Shown here in pieces: positions 1-6,000 of a DNA stretch of 19,058 nucleotides. The position numbers and the translations under genes are program-made. The notes under the pieces were generated by a model that was not told where the DNA came from, did not search any database, and saw nothing but the letters and a program-made list of their open reading frames with translations. This DNA comes from an uncultured Anaerolineaceae bacterium (lineage in GTDB: Bacteria; Chloroflexota; Anaerolineae; Anaerolineales; Anaerolineaceae). Each line of letters opens with the position of its first letter. Position 1 is the first letter of the stretch. Where the stretch lies: NCBI GenBank assembly GCA_937897615.1, contig CALCNO010000191.1, forward strand, positions 1-19,058, written 5' to 3'.

Positions 1-342
1 CTGCCGGAACTCTTTAATGTGCTTAAAGGCGATATGAGCCTGGTGGGCCCGCGCCCGCTGCTGGTGCAGTATCTGGAACGTTACACCCCGGAGCAGGCAC
101 GCCGCCACGAGGTGCGCCCCGGCATCACCGGCTGGGCGCAGGTGAACGGGCGCAACGCCATCACCTGGGAAGAAAAGTTCGCCCTCGACGTGTGGTATGT
201 GGATCACCGCAGCTTCTGGCTGGATATCAGGATTCTGCTGATGACGCTGGGCAAGGTGTTCAAGCGCGAGGGCATCAGCGCCGCGGGCAGCGCCACCGCC
301 CCGGAGTTCATGGGCACGCAAAAAAAAGAGGGCGGCTCTTAG
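1..342 (+). CDS. Sugar-phosphate transferase, PglC/WcaJ-like (C-terminal part, 5' truncated)
   Basis: The reading frame is open from base 1, so the true start lies outside the window. The 113 visible residues are the C-terminal part of a bacterial sugar transferase, the membrane-associated enzyme that moves a sugar-1-phosphate from a UDP-sugar onto undecaprenyl phosphate to start a lipid-linked glycan. The family signatures GDMSLVGPRP, RPGITGWAQVNGRN and a DVWYVDHRSFWLDIRIL block are all visible. The tail (FKREGIS, then an A-T-x-P-x-F-x-G pattern) resembles the small PglC type rather than large WbaP. The N-terminal membrane re-entrant helix and the catalytic Asp-Glu pair are outside the window. 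Substrate sugar cannot be read from this fragment. It fits the polysaccharide genes at 12325-19058, although it lies on the opposite strand about 12 kb away. Confidence 0.93.
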   Translation: MPELFNVLKGDMSLVGPRPLLVQYLERYTPEQARRHEVRPGITGWAQVNGRNAITWEEKFALDVWYVDHRSFWLDIRILLMTLGKVFKREGISAAGSATAPEFMGTQKKEGGS

Positions 343-351
343 AGCGCCCTC
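328..351 (-). terminator. Intrinsic terminator for the minus-strand lipoprotein gene
   Basis: GAGGGCG (328-334) pairs with CGCCCTC (345-351); the stem can be extended inside by three more pairs (336-338 with 342-344) across a bulged G. Read on the minus strand, the hairpin is followed directly by seven T residues (complement of 321-327), the standard layout of a rho-independent terminator for the gene ending at 379. Read on the plus strand there is no T-run after it, so it should work poorly for the sugar transferase. The stem overlaps the sugar transferase stop codon at 340-342. Confidence 0.8.
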
Positions 352-378
352 CTGTAAATTCCAGGTTGTCAACTCAAT

Positions 379-1368
379 TTACTGCACGCTCAGCGGGATG
401 ATCCAGTCATTAGCCAGTGCCTCGGCGGTGGTGGCAAACATGCCTTGCCGCGCGGGGGTAATTTTATCCGCATTGTTCACCGCCACCAGCACCACACGGC
501 TGAGGGCACTCTGCCCTCCCTGCCCGGCCAGCAGGTTGGGGAGCATCCCCTCAAGCGTGCTGCCGGCGCTGTAGCCCAAAATGGCCGCATAGCGCGCCGC
601 ATTTGCCGAGGCAGCGTTCTCACCGATGAGCAAAGCGCCGTTGGTCTCCAATGTATCCAGCACCTCCGGCAGGTCTGCCGAAGCCCCCACAAAAGCTGTG
701 GCCACTTTGTTGACCGCCAGGGCATTCACATCCGCTGCTAGATCGGCCGCGCTGGCCTTGCCGCTCACATCCTGATACACCGGGTAACTCATATAGGGCG
801 GGTACACCGGCGAGCACTGGCCGCAAACATACCTGCCGCCGTTCTCAAAAGCATCGCCTACGTTTTCTGCCGGCAAAGCCCCCCCGGCCAGCAATCCGCC
901 GGCACGCCAGTCCTCGGCAGTCAGTGCAGCCAGGTAACCAGCCATAAAGTACAGGTCCTGCGGGCGTTGCCGAATAAGGCTCACATTACCGGAAGCTGCT
1001 GCAGTGGTGGCGCCGATGAACAAGAATTGTGTCTCAGGGTGTGCCGCCGTTTGTTCCTTGAACGCCTCCGCGTCGCCAAATACCACCGCGATCTTCACCC
1101 CATCCAGGCTGGTGTTAAGGTCAGCATTCGCCCAGTAGTTGAGGCCATTGGCACCGGCAAAGGACTGCAAAACACCGGTCACATCCTGCGGGACCAGCCC
1201 GCCGGGGTCCACCAGCAGCAGGCTGGCGGGCACGGCTGTTGCCGTGGGGGTGGCAGCCTCCGTGGGTGTGGCGGTGGGCACGGCAGGCGTGGGGGTATCC
1301 TTACCGCATGCTGCCAGCAGAAGCAACATCAGCACCAGAGAGAAGGCATAAATCTTCGTGAGTTTCAT
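379..1368 (-). CDS. BMP/PnrA-like substrate-binding lipoprotein
   Basis: A 329-aa exported lipoprotein. Residues 1-20 form a signal peptide with lipobox LAAC, placing the lipidated Cys at 21. A Thr/Pro/Ala linker follows (about 25-48), then a periplasmic-binding-type domain. Segments such as TQFLFIGAT, LYFMAGYLAALTA and the late LGYSAGS...LEGMLPNLL match the pattern of BMP-family (PnrA/Med) binding proteins, which bind nucleosides or related ligands for ABC importers. No ABC permease or ATPase gene is in the window, so it is either an orphan receptor or serves a transporter elsewhere. A CGQC pair (182-185) in an inserted loop is unusual. The ATG start has an AGGA sequence about 9 nt upstream. 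Family assignment is moderately sure; the ligand is unknown. Confidence 0.75.
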   Translation of the reverse strand: MKLTKIYAFSLVLMLLLLAACGKDTPTPAVPTATPTEAATPTATAVPASLLLVDPGGLVPQDVTGVLQSFAGANGLNYWANADLNTSLDGVKIAVVFGDAEAFKEQTAAHPETQFLFIGATTAAASGNVSLIRQRPQDLYFMAGYLAALTAEDWRAGGLLAGGALPAENVGDAFENGGRYVCGQCSPVYPPYMSYPVYQDVSGKASAADLAADVNALAVNKVATAFVGASADLPEVLDTLETNGALLIGENAASANAARYAAILGYSAGSTLEGMLPNLLAGQGGQSALSRVVLVAVNNADKITPARQGMFATTAEALANDWIIPLSVQ

Positions 1369-1403
1369 CTATACCAGTCCTGAACTTTCATCAAGGTGAG
1401 TGT

Positions 1404-1411
1404 ATTATAAT
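1404..1411. promoter_or_regulatory. Candidate divergent promoter -10 elements
   Basis: The roughly 100-bp gap between the divergent lipoprotein and DUF389 genes is AT-rich and contains ATTATAAT. It reads TATAAT on the plus strand (1406-1411) and also TATAAT on the minus strand (complement of 1404-1409). The minus-strand copy would start RNA roughly 30 nt before the lipoprotein ATG. A weak TGTGAA lies 16 bp upstream of the minus-strand copy; no good -35 was found for the plus direction. This is a motif-only prediction. Confidence 0.45.
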
Positions 1412-1466
1412 TAGGAAAACCTGTTTTCACACATCGGTTTATTTTGGAGTGCAGTACCCTTACCAC

Positions 1467-2675
1467 ATGGACCAACCAACCCCGGATTTTGAGACCAGCC
1501 ACATTGATGCCGAACGACGGCGCCGCAGGCGCCGCCTGCTGGTTCCAACCGGCAAGACCGAACGCGCCGCTTACCTGAACGACATCGCCAAGCGCCTGAA
1601 CCCCAGCCTGGATTTCTTCATCTTCTCCTTCCTGGCCGGGCTGGTGCTGGGCGCCGCCATCCTGTTTGACAACCCGGCCATCTACATTCTGGCTGCCCTG
1701 CTGGCGCCCTTCATGGCACCGGTGGTGGCGCTGGGCTTTTCCACTTCCGTAGGCTCGGTGCGTTTCTTTTTCCAATCACTGGCCAGTCTGGTGCTGGGGT
1801 CGGCACTGGTTTTCTTTGCCGGCATGCTCAGCGGATGGGTTTCGCGCTTGTTCGTTAACCCCACTGCACAGCAAGCCTTTTTTCATACGCGCTTTACCGT
1901 CCCGGATTTCATCCTGCTGACCATCGGCGCAGCCCTGGCCATCTACCTGACGGTGCGCGCCCCCAAGCAGCGCTCGCTGGTAGCCAGCGTGGCCCTGGCC
2001 TACGAAATCTACCTGCCCATCGGTGTGGCGGGCTTTGGCCTCACCAGCAAGGTCAGCGGGTTGTTCCCGCAGGCGCTCAAAGTGGCAGGAGTGCATCTCT
2101 TTTGGGTGATCCTGGTAGGCGCCGTTGTGCTGCTATTCCTCAAGCTCAAGCCTTTTACCTTCTTTGGCTACCTGCTCACGGCTGCCCTGGTGGGCACTGG
2201 TGTTTACGCACTGGTGGTCACCAGCGCACTTGGCTCCGCTGTGCAGCGCCAGATCGAACCTTTTGCCACGCGCACACCCAAACCCACTCAGCAAGATACC
2301 GGCCTGGTGTACCTGAGCACCGATACGCCCACCCCCACACCAACGCTGGAGATCGTCATCAGTCCGTCCAGCACGGTCACCCCCACCATCGCGTTGATCC
2401 CTACCAATACCCCCACCGTCACCATCACGCCCAAGCCAACCCCGGTGTGGGCGCAGGTGTTCACCGATATTGCCAATGGCGTGCGGGTACGCAAAGACCC
2501 CGGTTTCAATGGCGAGATCATCGCTTACTTGTTGAACAATCAAATTGTGCAAGTCCTTGAAGACACCCAGAATGTTGACGGCAACATCTGGTCGCATGTG
2601 ATCCTGGAAGACGGGCGCGAAGGCTGGGTGGTTCGCAACCTGCTGATCACCGCCACCCCCGTACCAGGCTGGTAA
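1467..2675 (+). CDS. DUF389-family membrane protein with C-terminal SH3b domain
   Basis: A 402-aa protein counted from the ATG at 1467. A GTG at 1449 in the same frame would add six residues; a GGAG lies at 1446-1449, too far from the ATG for a good ribosome site and overlapping the GTG, so the start is uncertain. The N-terminus carries a long Arg cluster (17-23), cytoplasmic by the positive-inside rule. About seven hydrophobic segments follow (near 50-67, 70-90, 105-128, 147-165, 170-190, 208-227, 231-255). The stretch LLAPFMAPVVALG resembles the conserved core of DUF389 proteins, whose function is not established. A Thr/Pro-rich linker (about 268-328) leads to an SH3b-like domain (about 329-395: GVRVRKDPG..GEIIAYL..G.EGWV), a fold that often binds cell-wall material. 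It precedes the phosphohexomutase by 32 nt, probably in one transcript. Confidence 0.82.
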   Translation: MDQPTPDFETSHIDAERRRRRRRLLVPTGKTERAAYLNDIAKRLNPSLDFFIFSFLAGLVLGAAILFDNPAIYILAALLAPFMAPVVALGFSTSVGSVRFFFQSLASLVLGSALVFFAGMLSGWVSRLFVNPTAQQAFFHTRFTVPDFILLTIGAALAIYLTVRAPKQRSLVASVALAYEIYLPIGVAGFGLTSKVSGLFPQALKVAGVHLFWVILVGAVVLLFLKLKPFTFFGYLLTAALVGTGVYALVVTSALGSAVQRQIEPFATRTPKPTQQDTGLVYLSTDTPTPTPTLEIVISPSSTVTPTIALIPTNTPTVTITPKPTPVWAQVFTDIANGVRVRKDPGFNGEIIAYLLNNQIVQVLEDTQNVDGNIWSHVILEDGREGWVVRNLLITATPVPGW

Positions 2676-2707
2676 TCCCCTATCCTCAAAAACATCTGGA
2701 GTACCCT

Positions 2708-4168
2708 ATGACGATCCACTTTGGAACAGACGGTTGGCGTGCAGTTATTTCGGACACTTTCACGTATACAAATCTCAGGCAGCTGGCGCAGGCCATTGCC
2801 GATGCCGTTGCCTCCGACAAATGGATGAACGGCACAGTGCTGGAGCATACCCCTGACCAGCACAAAATGGTGGTGGGGTTCGATACGCGCTTCCTGTCTG
2901 ACCGCTACGCCGCCGACGTGGCACGCGTGCTGGCAGCCAATGGGTTTACCGTGTACCTGGCCCAGGCCGACGCCCCCACACCCACCATCTCTCATGCGGT
3001 GCGCAACCTGAATGCCATCGCCGGGGTGATGATCACCGCCTCGCACAATGCCCCGCGCTACAATGGCGTCAAGCTCAAATCCGCCTACGGTGGTTCGGCG
3101 CTGCCGGAACAATGCCGCCGCGTGGAAGTGTACCTGAACGACAACGAGGAACTGGGGCGCGGCCCCAACCTGATGGATTTTGACCAGGCGCGCGAGGCAG
3201 GCAAGATCGTGCGCTTTAACCCCATCCCGGCATATTACGAGCACCTGCGCAAGCTGATCGATTTTGACGCCATCGCCGACAATCCGCAGCGCTTCGTTAT
3301 TGATTCAATGTACGGCTCCGGCCGCGGCGTTATCCGCGGCGCCCTGCAGGGGTCGGGCTGCGAAATCTCCGAAATCCGCGACGAGATGAACCCGGGCTTT
3401 GGCGGAGTTCACCCCGAACCAATTGCACGCTATCTCACACCGCTGGCAGGCGCCATCGGCGCAGGCAAGGGAAACTTTGGCGTTGCCACCGACGGTGATG
3501 CCGACCGCATTGGGGCAATGGATGAAAGAGGCAACTTTGTTGACCCGCACAAAATTATGGCGCTGGCGCTGCGCCACCTGGTGCAAAAACGTAAATTAAC
3601 CGGCTCAGTGGTACGCACAGTCTCTACCACGCGCATGATCGACCGCCTGGCAGCCAAATACGGCCTCACCCTGCACGAAACCCCGGTTGGCTTTAACCAC
3701 ATTGCCGATTACATGATGAAAGAAAACGTGCTCATCGGCGGCGAGGAATCCGGCGGCATCTCCTTCCAGGGGCACATCCCAGAAGGCGACGGGCCGATCA
3801 TGGGCCTGCTGATCATCGAGATGGTGGCAATGGCGAAGACCTCGCTGTACGAGATGGTGGAAGATTTGCAGCGCGAGGTTGGCCCGGTATTCTATGAACG
3901 CACCGACCTGCGCCTGAAGCACCCGGTGGCCAAAGAGGTGATGGTGAAAAAGTTAAGCCAGGAACCTCCCGCCAGCATCGGCGGAGAGACCATCGCGCAG
4001 GTCACCACCATTGACGGCGTCAAGTACATTCTGGCAGACGATTCCTGGCTGCTGATCCGCCCCTCCGGCACCGAACCCGTGCTGCGCGTCTATGCCGAAG
4101 GCCGGTCAACCGAGATGGTCAAAGCCCTTTTACAATACGGCGAATCTGTTGCTGCCGGTGTTCAATAA
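2708..4168 (+). CDS. Alpha-D-phosphohexomutase (phosphoglucomutase/phosphomannomutase family)
   Basis: A 486-aa cytoplasmic enzyme that would interconvert hexose-6-phosphate and hexose-1-phosphate through a phosphoserine, feeding nucleotide-sugar synthesis. All four family signatures are present in order: N-terminal FGTDGWR (5-11); the catalytic serine loop TASHNAPRYNG with Ser112; the Mg-binding loop TDGDADR (Asp262, Asp264, Asp266); the sugar-recognition GGEESGG (344-350); and the phosphate-binding RPSGTEP (451-457). The usual TASHNP is TASHNA here, a small deviation. Length is typical. The ATG has GGAG six bases upstream. Whether it acts on glucose, mannose or glucosamine phosphates cannot be decided from these motifs. 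It lies directly downstream of the DUF389 gene and ends in a strong terminator. Confidence 0.95.
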   Translation: MTIHFGTDGWRAVISDTFTYTNLRQLAQAIADAVASDKWMNGTVLEHTPDQHKMVVGFDTRFLSDRYAADVARVLAANGFTVYLAQADAPTPTISHAVRNLNAIAGVMITASHNAPRYNGVKLKSAYGGSALPEQCRRVEVYLNDNEELGRGPNLMDFDQAREAGKIVRFNPIPAYYEHLRKLIDFDAIADNPQRFVIDSMYGSGRGVIRGALQGSGCEISEIRDEMNPGFGGVHPEPIARYLTPLAGAIGAGKGNFGVATDGDADRIGAMDERGNFVDPHKIMALALRHLVQKRKLTGSVVRTVSTTRMIDRLAAKYGLTLHETPVGFNHIADYMMKENVLIGGEESGGISFQGHIPEGDGPIMGLLIIEMVAMAKTSLYEMVEDLQREVGPVFYERTDLRLKHPVAKEVMVKKLSQEPPASIGGETIAQVTTIDGVKYILADDSWLLIRPSGTEPVLRVYAEGRSTEMVKALLQYGESVAAGVQ

Positions 4169-4187
4169 TCCACTGACTTAAAACAAA

Positions 4188-4229
4188 AACTCCGGGGCTT
4201 CTTTTTGAGAGACCCCGGAGTTGCTTTTT
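4188..4229. terminator. Bidirectional intrinsic terminator between convergent genes
   Basis: AACTCCGGGG (4188-4197) pairs perfectly with CCCCGGAGTT (4213-4222), a 10-bp GC-rich stem with a 15-nt loop. On the plus strand it is followed by GCTTTTT, and on the minus strand by TTTTTGTTTT within the complement of 4181-4189. It therefore serves both the phosphohexomutase transcript (+) and the long minus-strand operon ending at 4237. Confidence 0.9.
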
Positions 4230-4236
4230 AATCAGC

Positions 4237-4869
4237 CTAGCGGGAGGACAGGCGTAAGCGGCGGCTGAGGATGATGATTGCCACCAGCACGAGTGCCAGG
4301 CCACCCATCAGCGGCAGGCCGACCTCATCCGCAAAACCGGAGGTGGGCAGGGCCGTGGCAGTGGGGGCAGGTGTACCGCCACCGCCGGTGAGTGCCATCT
4401 GCGTCTGCAAAGCAGAGACGGTTGCCAGTTCGGAGGCAGAAAGCCCGGAGCCTGAACTGGTGGCCTGTACAACCGCAGTTGTTTGGCCGCCCTGGTTGAC
4501 CACCACCACCGGTGTCTTGGTGGGCCCAACGACTGCCGGGGTTTTGGTGGGCGTAGCAGGCACGGGTGTTTTGGCCAGCATAGTGGATTGCTGCGCCTGA
4601 GCCATCGCGGTGGCAGCCATTGCCGTGGCGGTATTGGCCGCATTGATCTGGGCCACCTGCTCCTGCTGGGCAGCACGCTGCCGCGCCAGCAGGTTGGGCG
4701 CCACCAGCAGCAACAGCACCAACGCTAGAATGAACAATACGCCAACAATTCCAATGGCAATCAGGAAATTTTTATTGGATGGCTTCTTTTCAGGCATTTC
4801 CGGGGGGCGCTCTTCTCCGCCCAGGTTCTCCTGATCAAATTGATCCTCATCAAAATTGGTTAGTGCCAT
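4237..4869 (-). CDS. Membrane protein with LPxxG-type C-terminal tail, unknown function
   Basis: A 210-aa protein I do not recognise by family. An acidic, Pro-rich cytoplasmic N-terminus (1-34) is followed by a strong hydrophobic segment (35-57). Then comes an Ala/Gln/Met-rich, probably helical stretch (63-98: AQINAANTATAMAATAMAQA), a Thr/Pro/Lys linker with a repeated PTKTP (100-125), and a Ser/Gly-rich region. The C-terminus has LPTSG (174-178), a hydrophobic segment (184-201) and the basic tail RRLRLSSR. This tripartite layout is that of a sortase sorting signal, with T-S in place of the usual T-G order (LPTSGF). It has an excellent AGGAGG ribosome site and is the last gene of the minus-strand run, 28 nt after its neighbour. 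No sortase is in the window. Confidence 0.8.
   Translation of the reverse strand: MALTNFDEDQFDQENLGGEERPPEMPEKKPSNKNFLIAIGIVGVLFILALVLLLLVAPNLLARQRAAQQEQVAQINAANTATAMAATAMAQAQQSTMLAKTPVPATPTKTPAVVGPTKTPVVVVNQGGQTTAVVQATSSGSGLSASELATVSALQTQMALTGGGGTPAPTATALPTSGFADEVGLPLMGGLALVLVAIIILSRRLRLSSR
4267..4350 (-). other. LPTSG plus C-terminal membrane segment (sortase-signal-like)
   Basis: Codons 174-201 of the 210-aa protein. LPTSGF is followed by a short acidic spacer (ADE), about 18 hydrophobic residues and an Arg-rich end. The layout matches cell-wall sorting signals; the exact pentapeptide departs from LPxTG because Ser occupies the Thr position and Thr the x position. Cleavage is an inference. 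Confidence 0.5.
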
Positions 4870-4874
4870 TGCGT

Positions 4875-4880
4875 CCTCCT
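4875..4880 (-). promoter_or_regulatory. Strong Shine-Dalgarno site for the LPTSG protein
   Basis: Read on the minus strand, this is AGGAGG five to six bases before the ATG at 4869. It is the best ribosome site in the run and sets this start firmly. It suggests the last gene is translated independently and strongly, unlike the coupled genes upstream. Confidence 0.85.
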
Positions 4881-4885
4881 TATTC

Positions 4886-4910
4886 GGATTAACCGTTCTA
4901 GCGGTTATCC
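4886..4910 (-). promoter_or_regulatory. Hairpin spanning the stop codon upstream of the last operon gene
   Basis: TAACCG and CGGTTA arms (with flanking GGAT/TCC pairs around one bulged base) enclose a 6-nt loop. The hairpin covers the stop codon (4898-4900) of the preceding gene and ends just upstream of the AGGAGG site. No T-run follows on the minus strand, so it is not a standard terminator. It could be an RNA processing or stability element, or a chance structure. Confidence 0.4.
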
Positions 4911-5965
4911 AGGTCGATCAATTCAAAATTAGGCAGCGGAATCGCCGCACGTTCGTTATTCAAGAATTTCAAGCCCACTGCATTGGCTCTGATGTGATTG
5001 GGTAATGTGGTCATTCCCTCTTTGAAACTATCTACCGTTGCCAGCTGCCCGCAATACGGTGCGCTATGCACTCTGACCATTTGCCCCAGTTTGAGCTCAA
5101 CGATCTCGCGGTAGGCATCGCCCGCCGCAGGTAATGAAATGATTAATTCCGGGCGCTCCCCTGTCCATCTATTCCATTTTACAGCATTGATGGCCGTTTC
5201 GCGCCCTGCATTTGAAGCTAACAGCCGCCGCGAAAAATCGTTGATGCGGGTTTTGCCATACCCCTCAATGACCAAAATGGGATACGCCTGCTGCTCTGCC
5301 GCCTGGATCAACTCCGGCGAGAGTGAGCCGAGAATCAGGCCGCCAACGGGCAAGCCGCCGGCTGCTGCAAGCAGCTGCTCAGAGGAGCAACTGGCTGCAC
5401 AGAGCACCTTGCTGCGGTTCTCAAGTTTCAGGATGGCAGAGTCCAGTTCGGCGTCCAGTTGTGCCTGGTCAATCTCAAGCGGGCCAAAGCCACACTTGCC
5501 ATTGCCCCACATGCCCTGAATCAGCACACCATCGGTTTCCAGTACCGCGCCGCGGTCTTTGACAATCTCAGTCACCTTGCCGGTAAAACCGGCGTTCACC
5601 GTCAGTTTGGATTTGGAAGTTTCTACCAGCATTTGCCCGTTGCGAATGGAGAGGATCGTTCCGGCCATAGGAGAGCGGATGATGCGCGAGAACGCCCCGC
5701 CGGTTTCGGCCAGGATGTCGTTCTTGTCCACTTGCTCACCCACTTTACGGTTGATCAGCCTCTCCGCCTGGGCAGGCGTGGCAAGGCCAAACGAACGCAT
5801 CACATCCACATAATGAAATTGGGAAGGCACTTCCGCTTCGGCGATCACCTCATTGGTGGTCACCTTTTGCCCAACCCGCACCAGCACCATACCGGAGACA
5901 GGTAAAAGCCGGCTGCGCCGGATCTGGGTCAAGGAGTGGTTTTGCACAACGGATGCGTTCATCAT
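4898..5965 (-). CDS. Barrel-sandwich/KOW-like protein, partner of MutL-like gene
   Basis: A 355-aa soluble protein with no signal peptide or membrane segment. The N-terminal half holds three related stretches of the barrel-sandwich (lipoyl-like) type: LLPVSGMVLVRVGQKV..EVIAEAEV (20-46), KVGEQVDKNDILAE..SPMAGTILSI (74-107) and FTGKVTEIVKDRGAVLET (127-144). No Met-Lys-Met or Asp-Lys-Ala attachment site is visible, so cofactor carriage is not supported. Residues 145-290 form an alpha/beta region with several Cys (158, 189, 193). The C-terminus (about 295-350: MVRVHSAPYCGQLATV..GLKFLNNERAAIPLPNFELI) has the pattern of a KOW/SH3-like domain, as in NusG or ribosomal L24-type folds. The start may be the ATG at 5965 or at 5962; AGGTGA lies just upstream. 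It follows the MutL-like gene by 34 nt. Function is unknown. Confidence 0.75.
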   Translation of the reverse strand: MMNASVVQNHSLTQIRRSRLLPVSGMVLVRVGQKVTTNEVIAEAEVPSQFHYVDVMRSFGLATPAQAERLINRKVGEQVDKNDILAETGGAFSRIIRSPMAGTILSIRNGQMLVETSKSKLTVNAGFTGKVTEIVKDRGAVLETDGVLIQGMWGNGKCGFGPLEIDQAQLDAELDSAILKLENRSKVLCAASCSSEQLLAAAGGLPVGGLILGSLSPELIQAAEQQAYPILVIEGYGKTRINDFSRRLLASNAGRETAINAVKWNRWTGERPELIISLPAAGDAYREIVELKLGQMVRVHSAPYCGQLATVDSFKEGMTTLPNHIRANAVGLKFLNNERAAIPLPNFELIDLDNR

Positions 5966-5974
5966 TTCACCTGA

Positions 5975-5999
5975 TGGTATAGTTGCAATATATATACCA
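5975..5999. promoter_or_regulatory. Inverted repeat TGGTATA-N11-TATACCA
   Basis: A perfect 7-bp inverted repeat (5975-5981 and 5993-5999) fills the 34-nt gap between the MutL-like stop codon and the barrel-sandwich gene start. The half-site TGGTATA resembles half-sites of GntR-family operators, but the 11-bp spacer is longer than usual for them. It could be an operator for an internal promoter or a weak RNA hairpin. No regulator gene is adjacent. Confidence 0.45.
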
Positions 6000-6000
6000 A

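Noticed and set aside
2284..2445. Repeated ACC/CCC-rich tract that could look like a DNA repeat
   Set aside because: It is the Thr/Pro linker of the DUF389-SH3b protein; the units are irregular and in frame.
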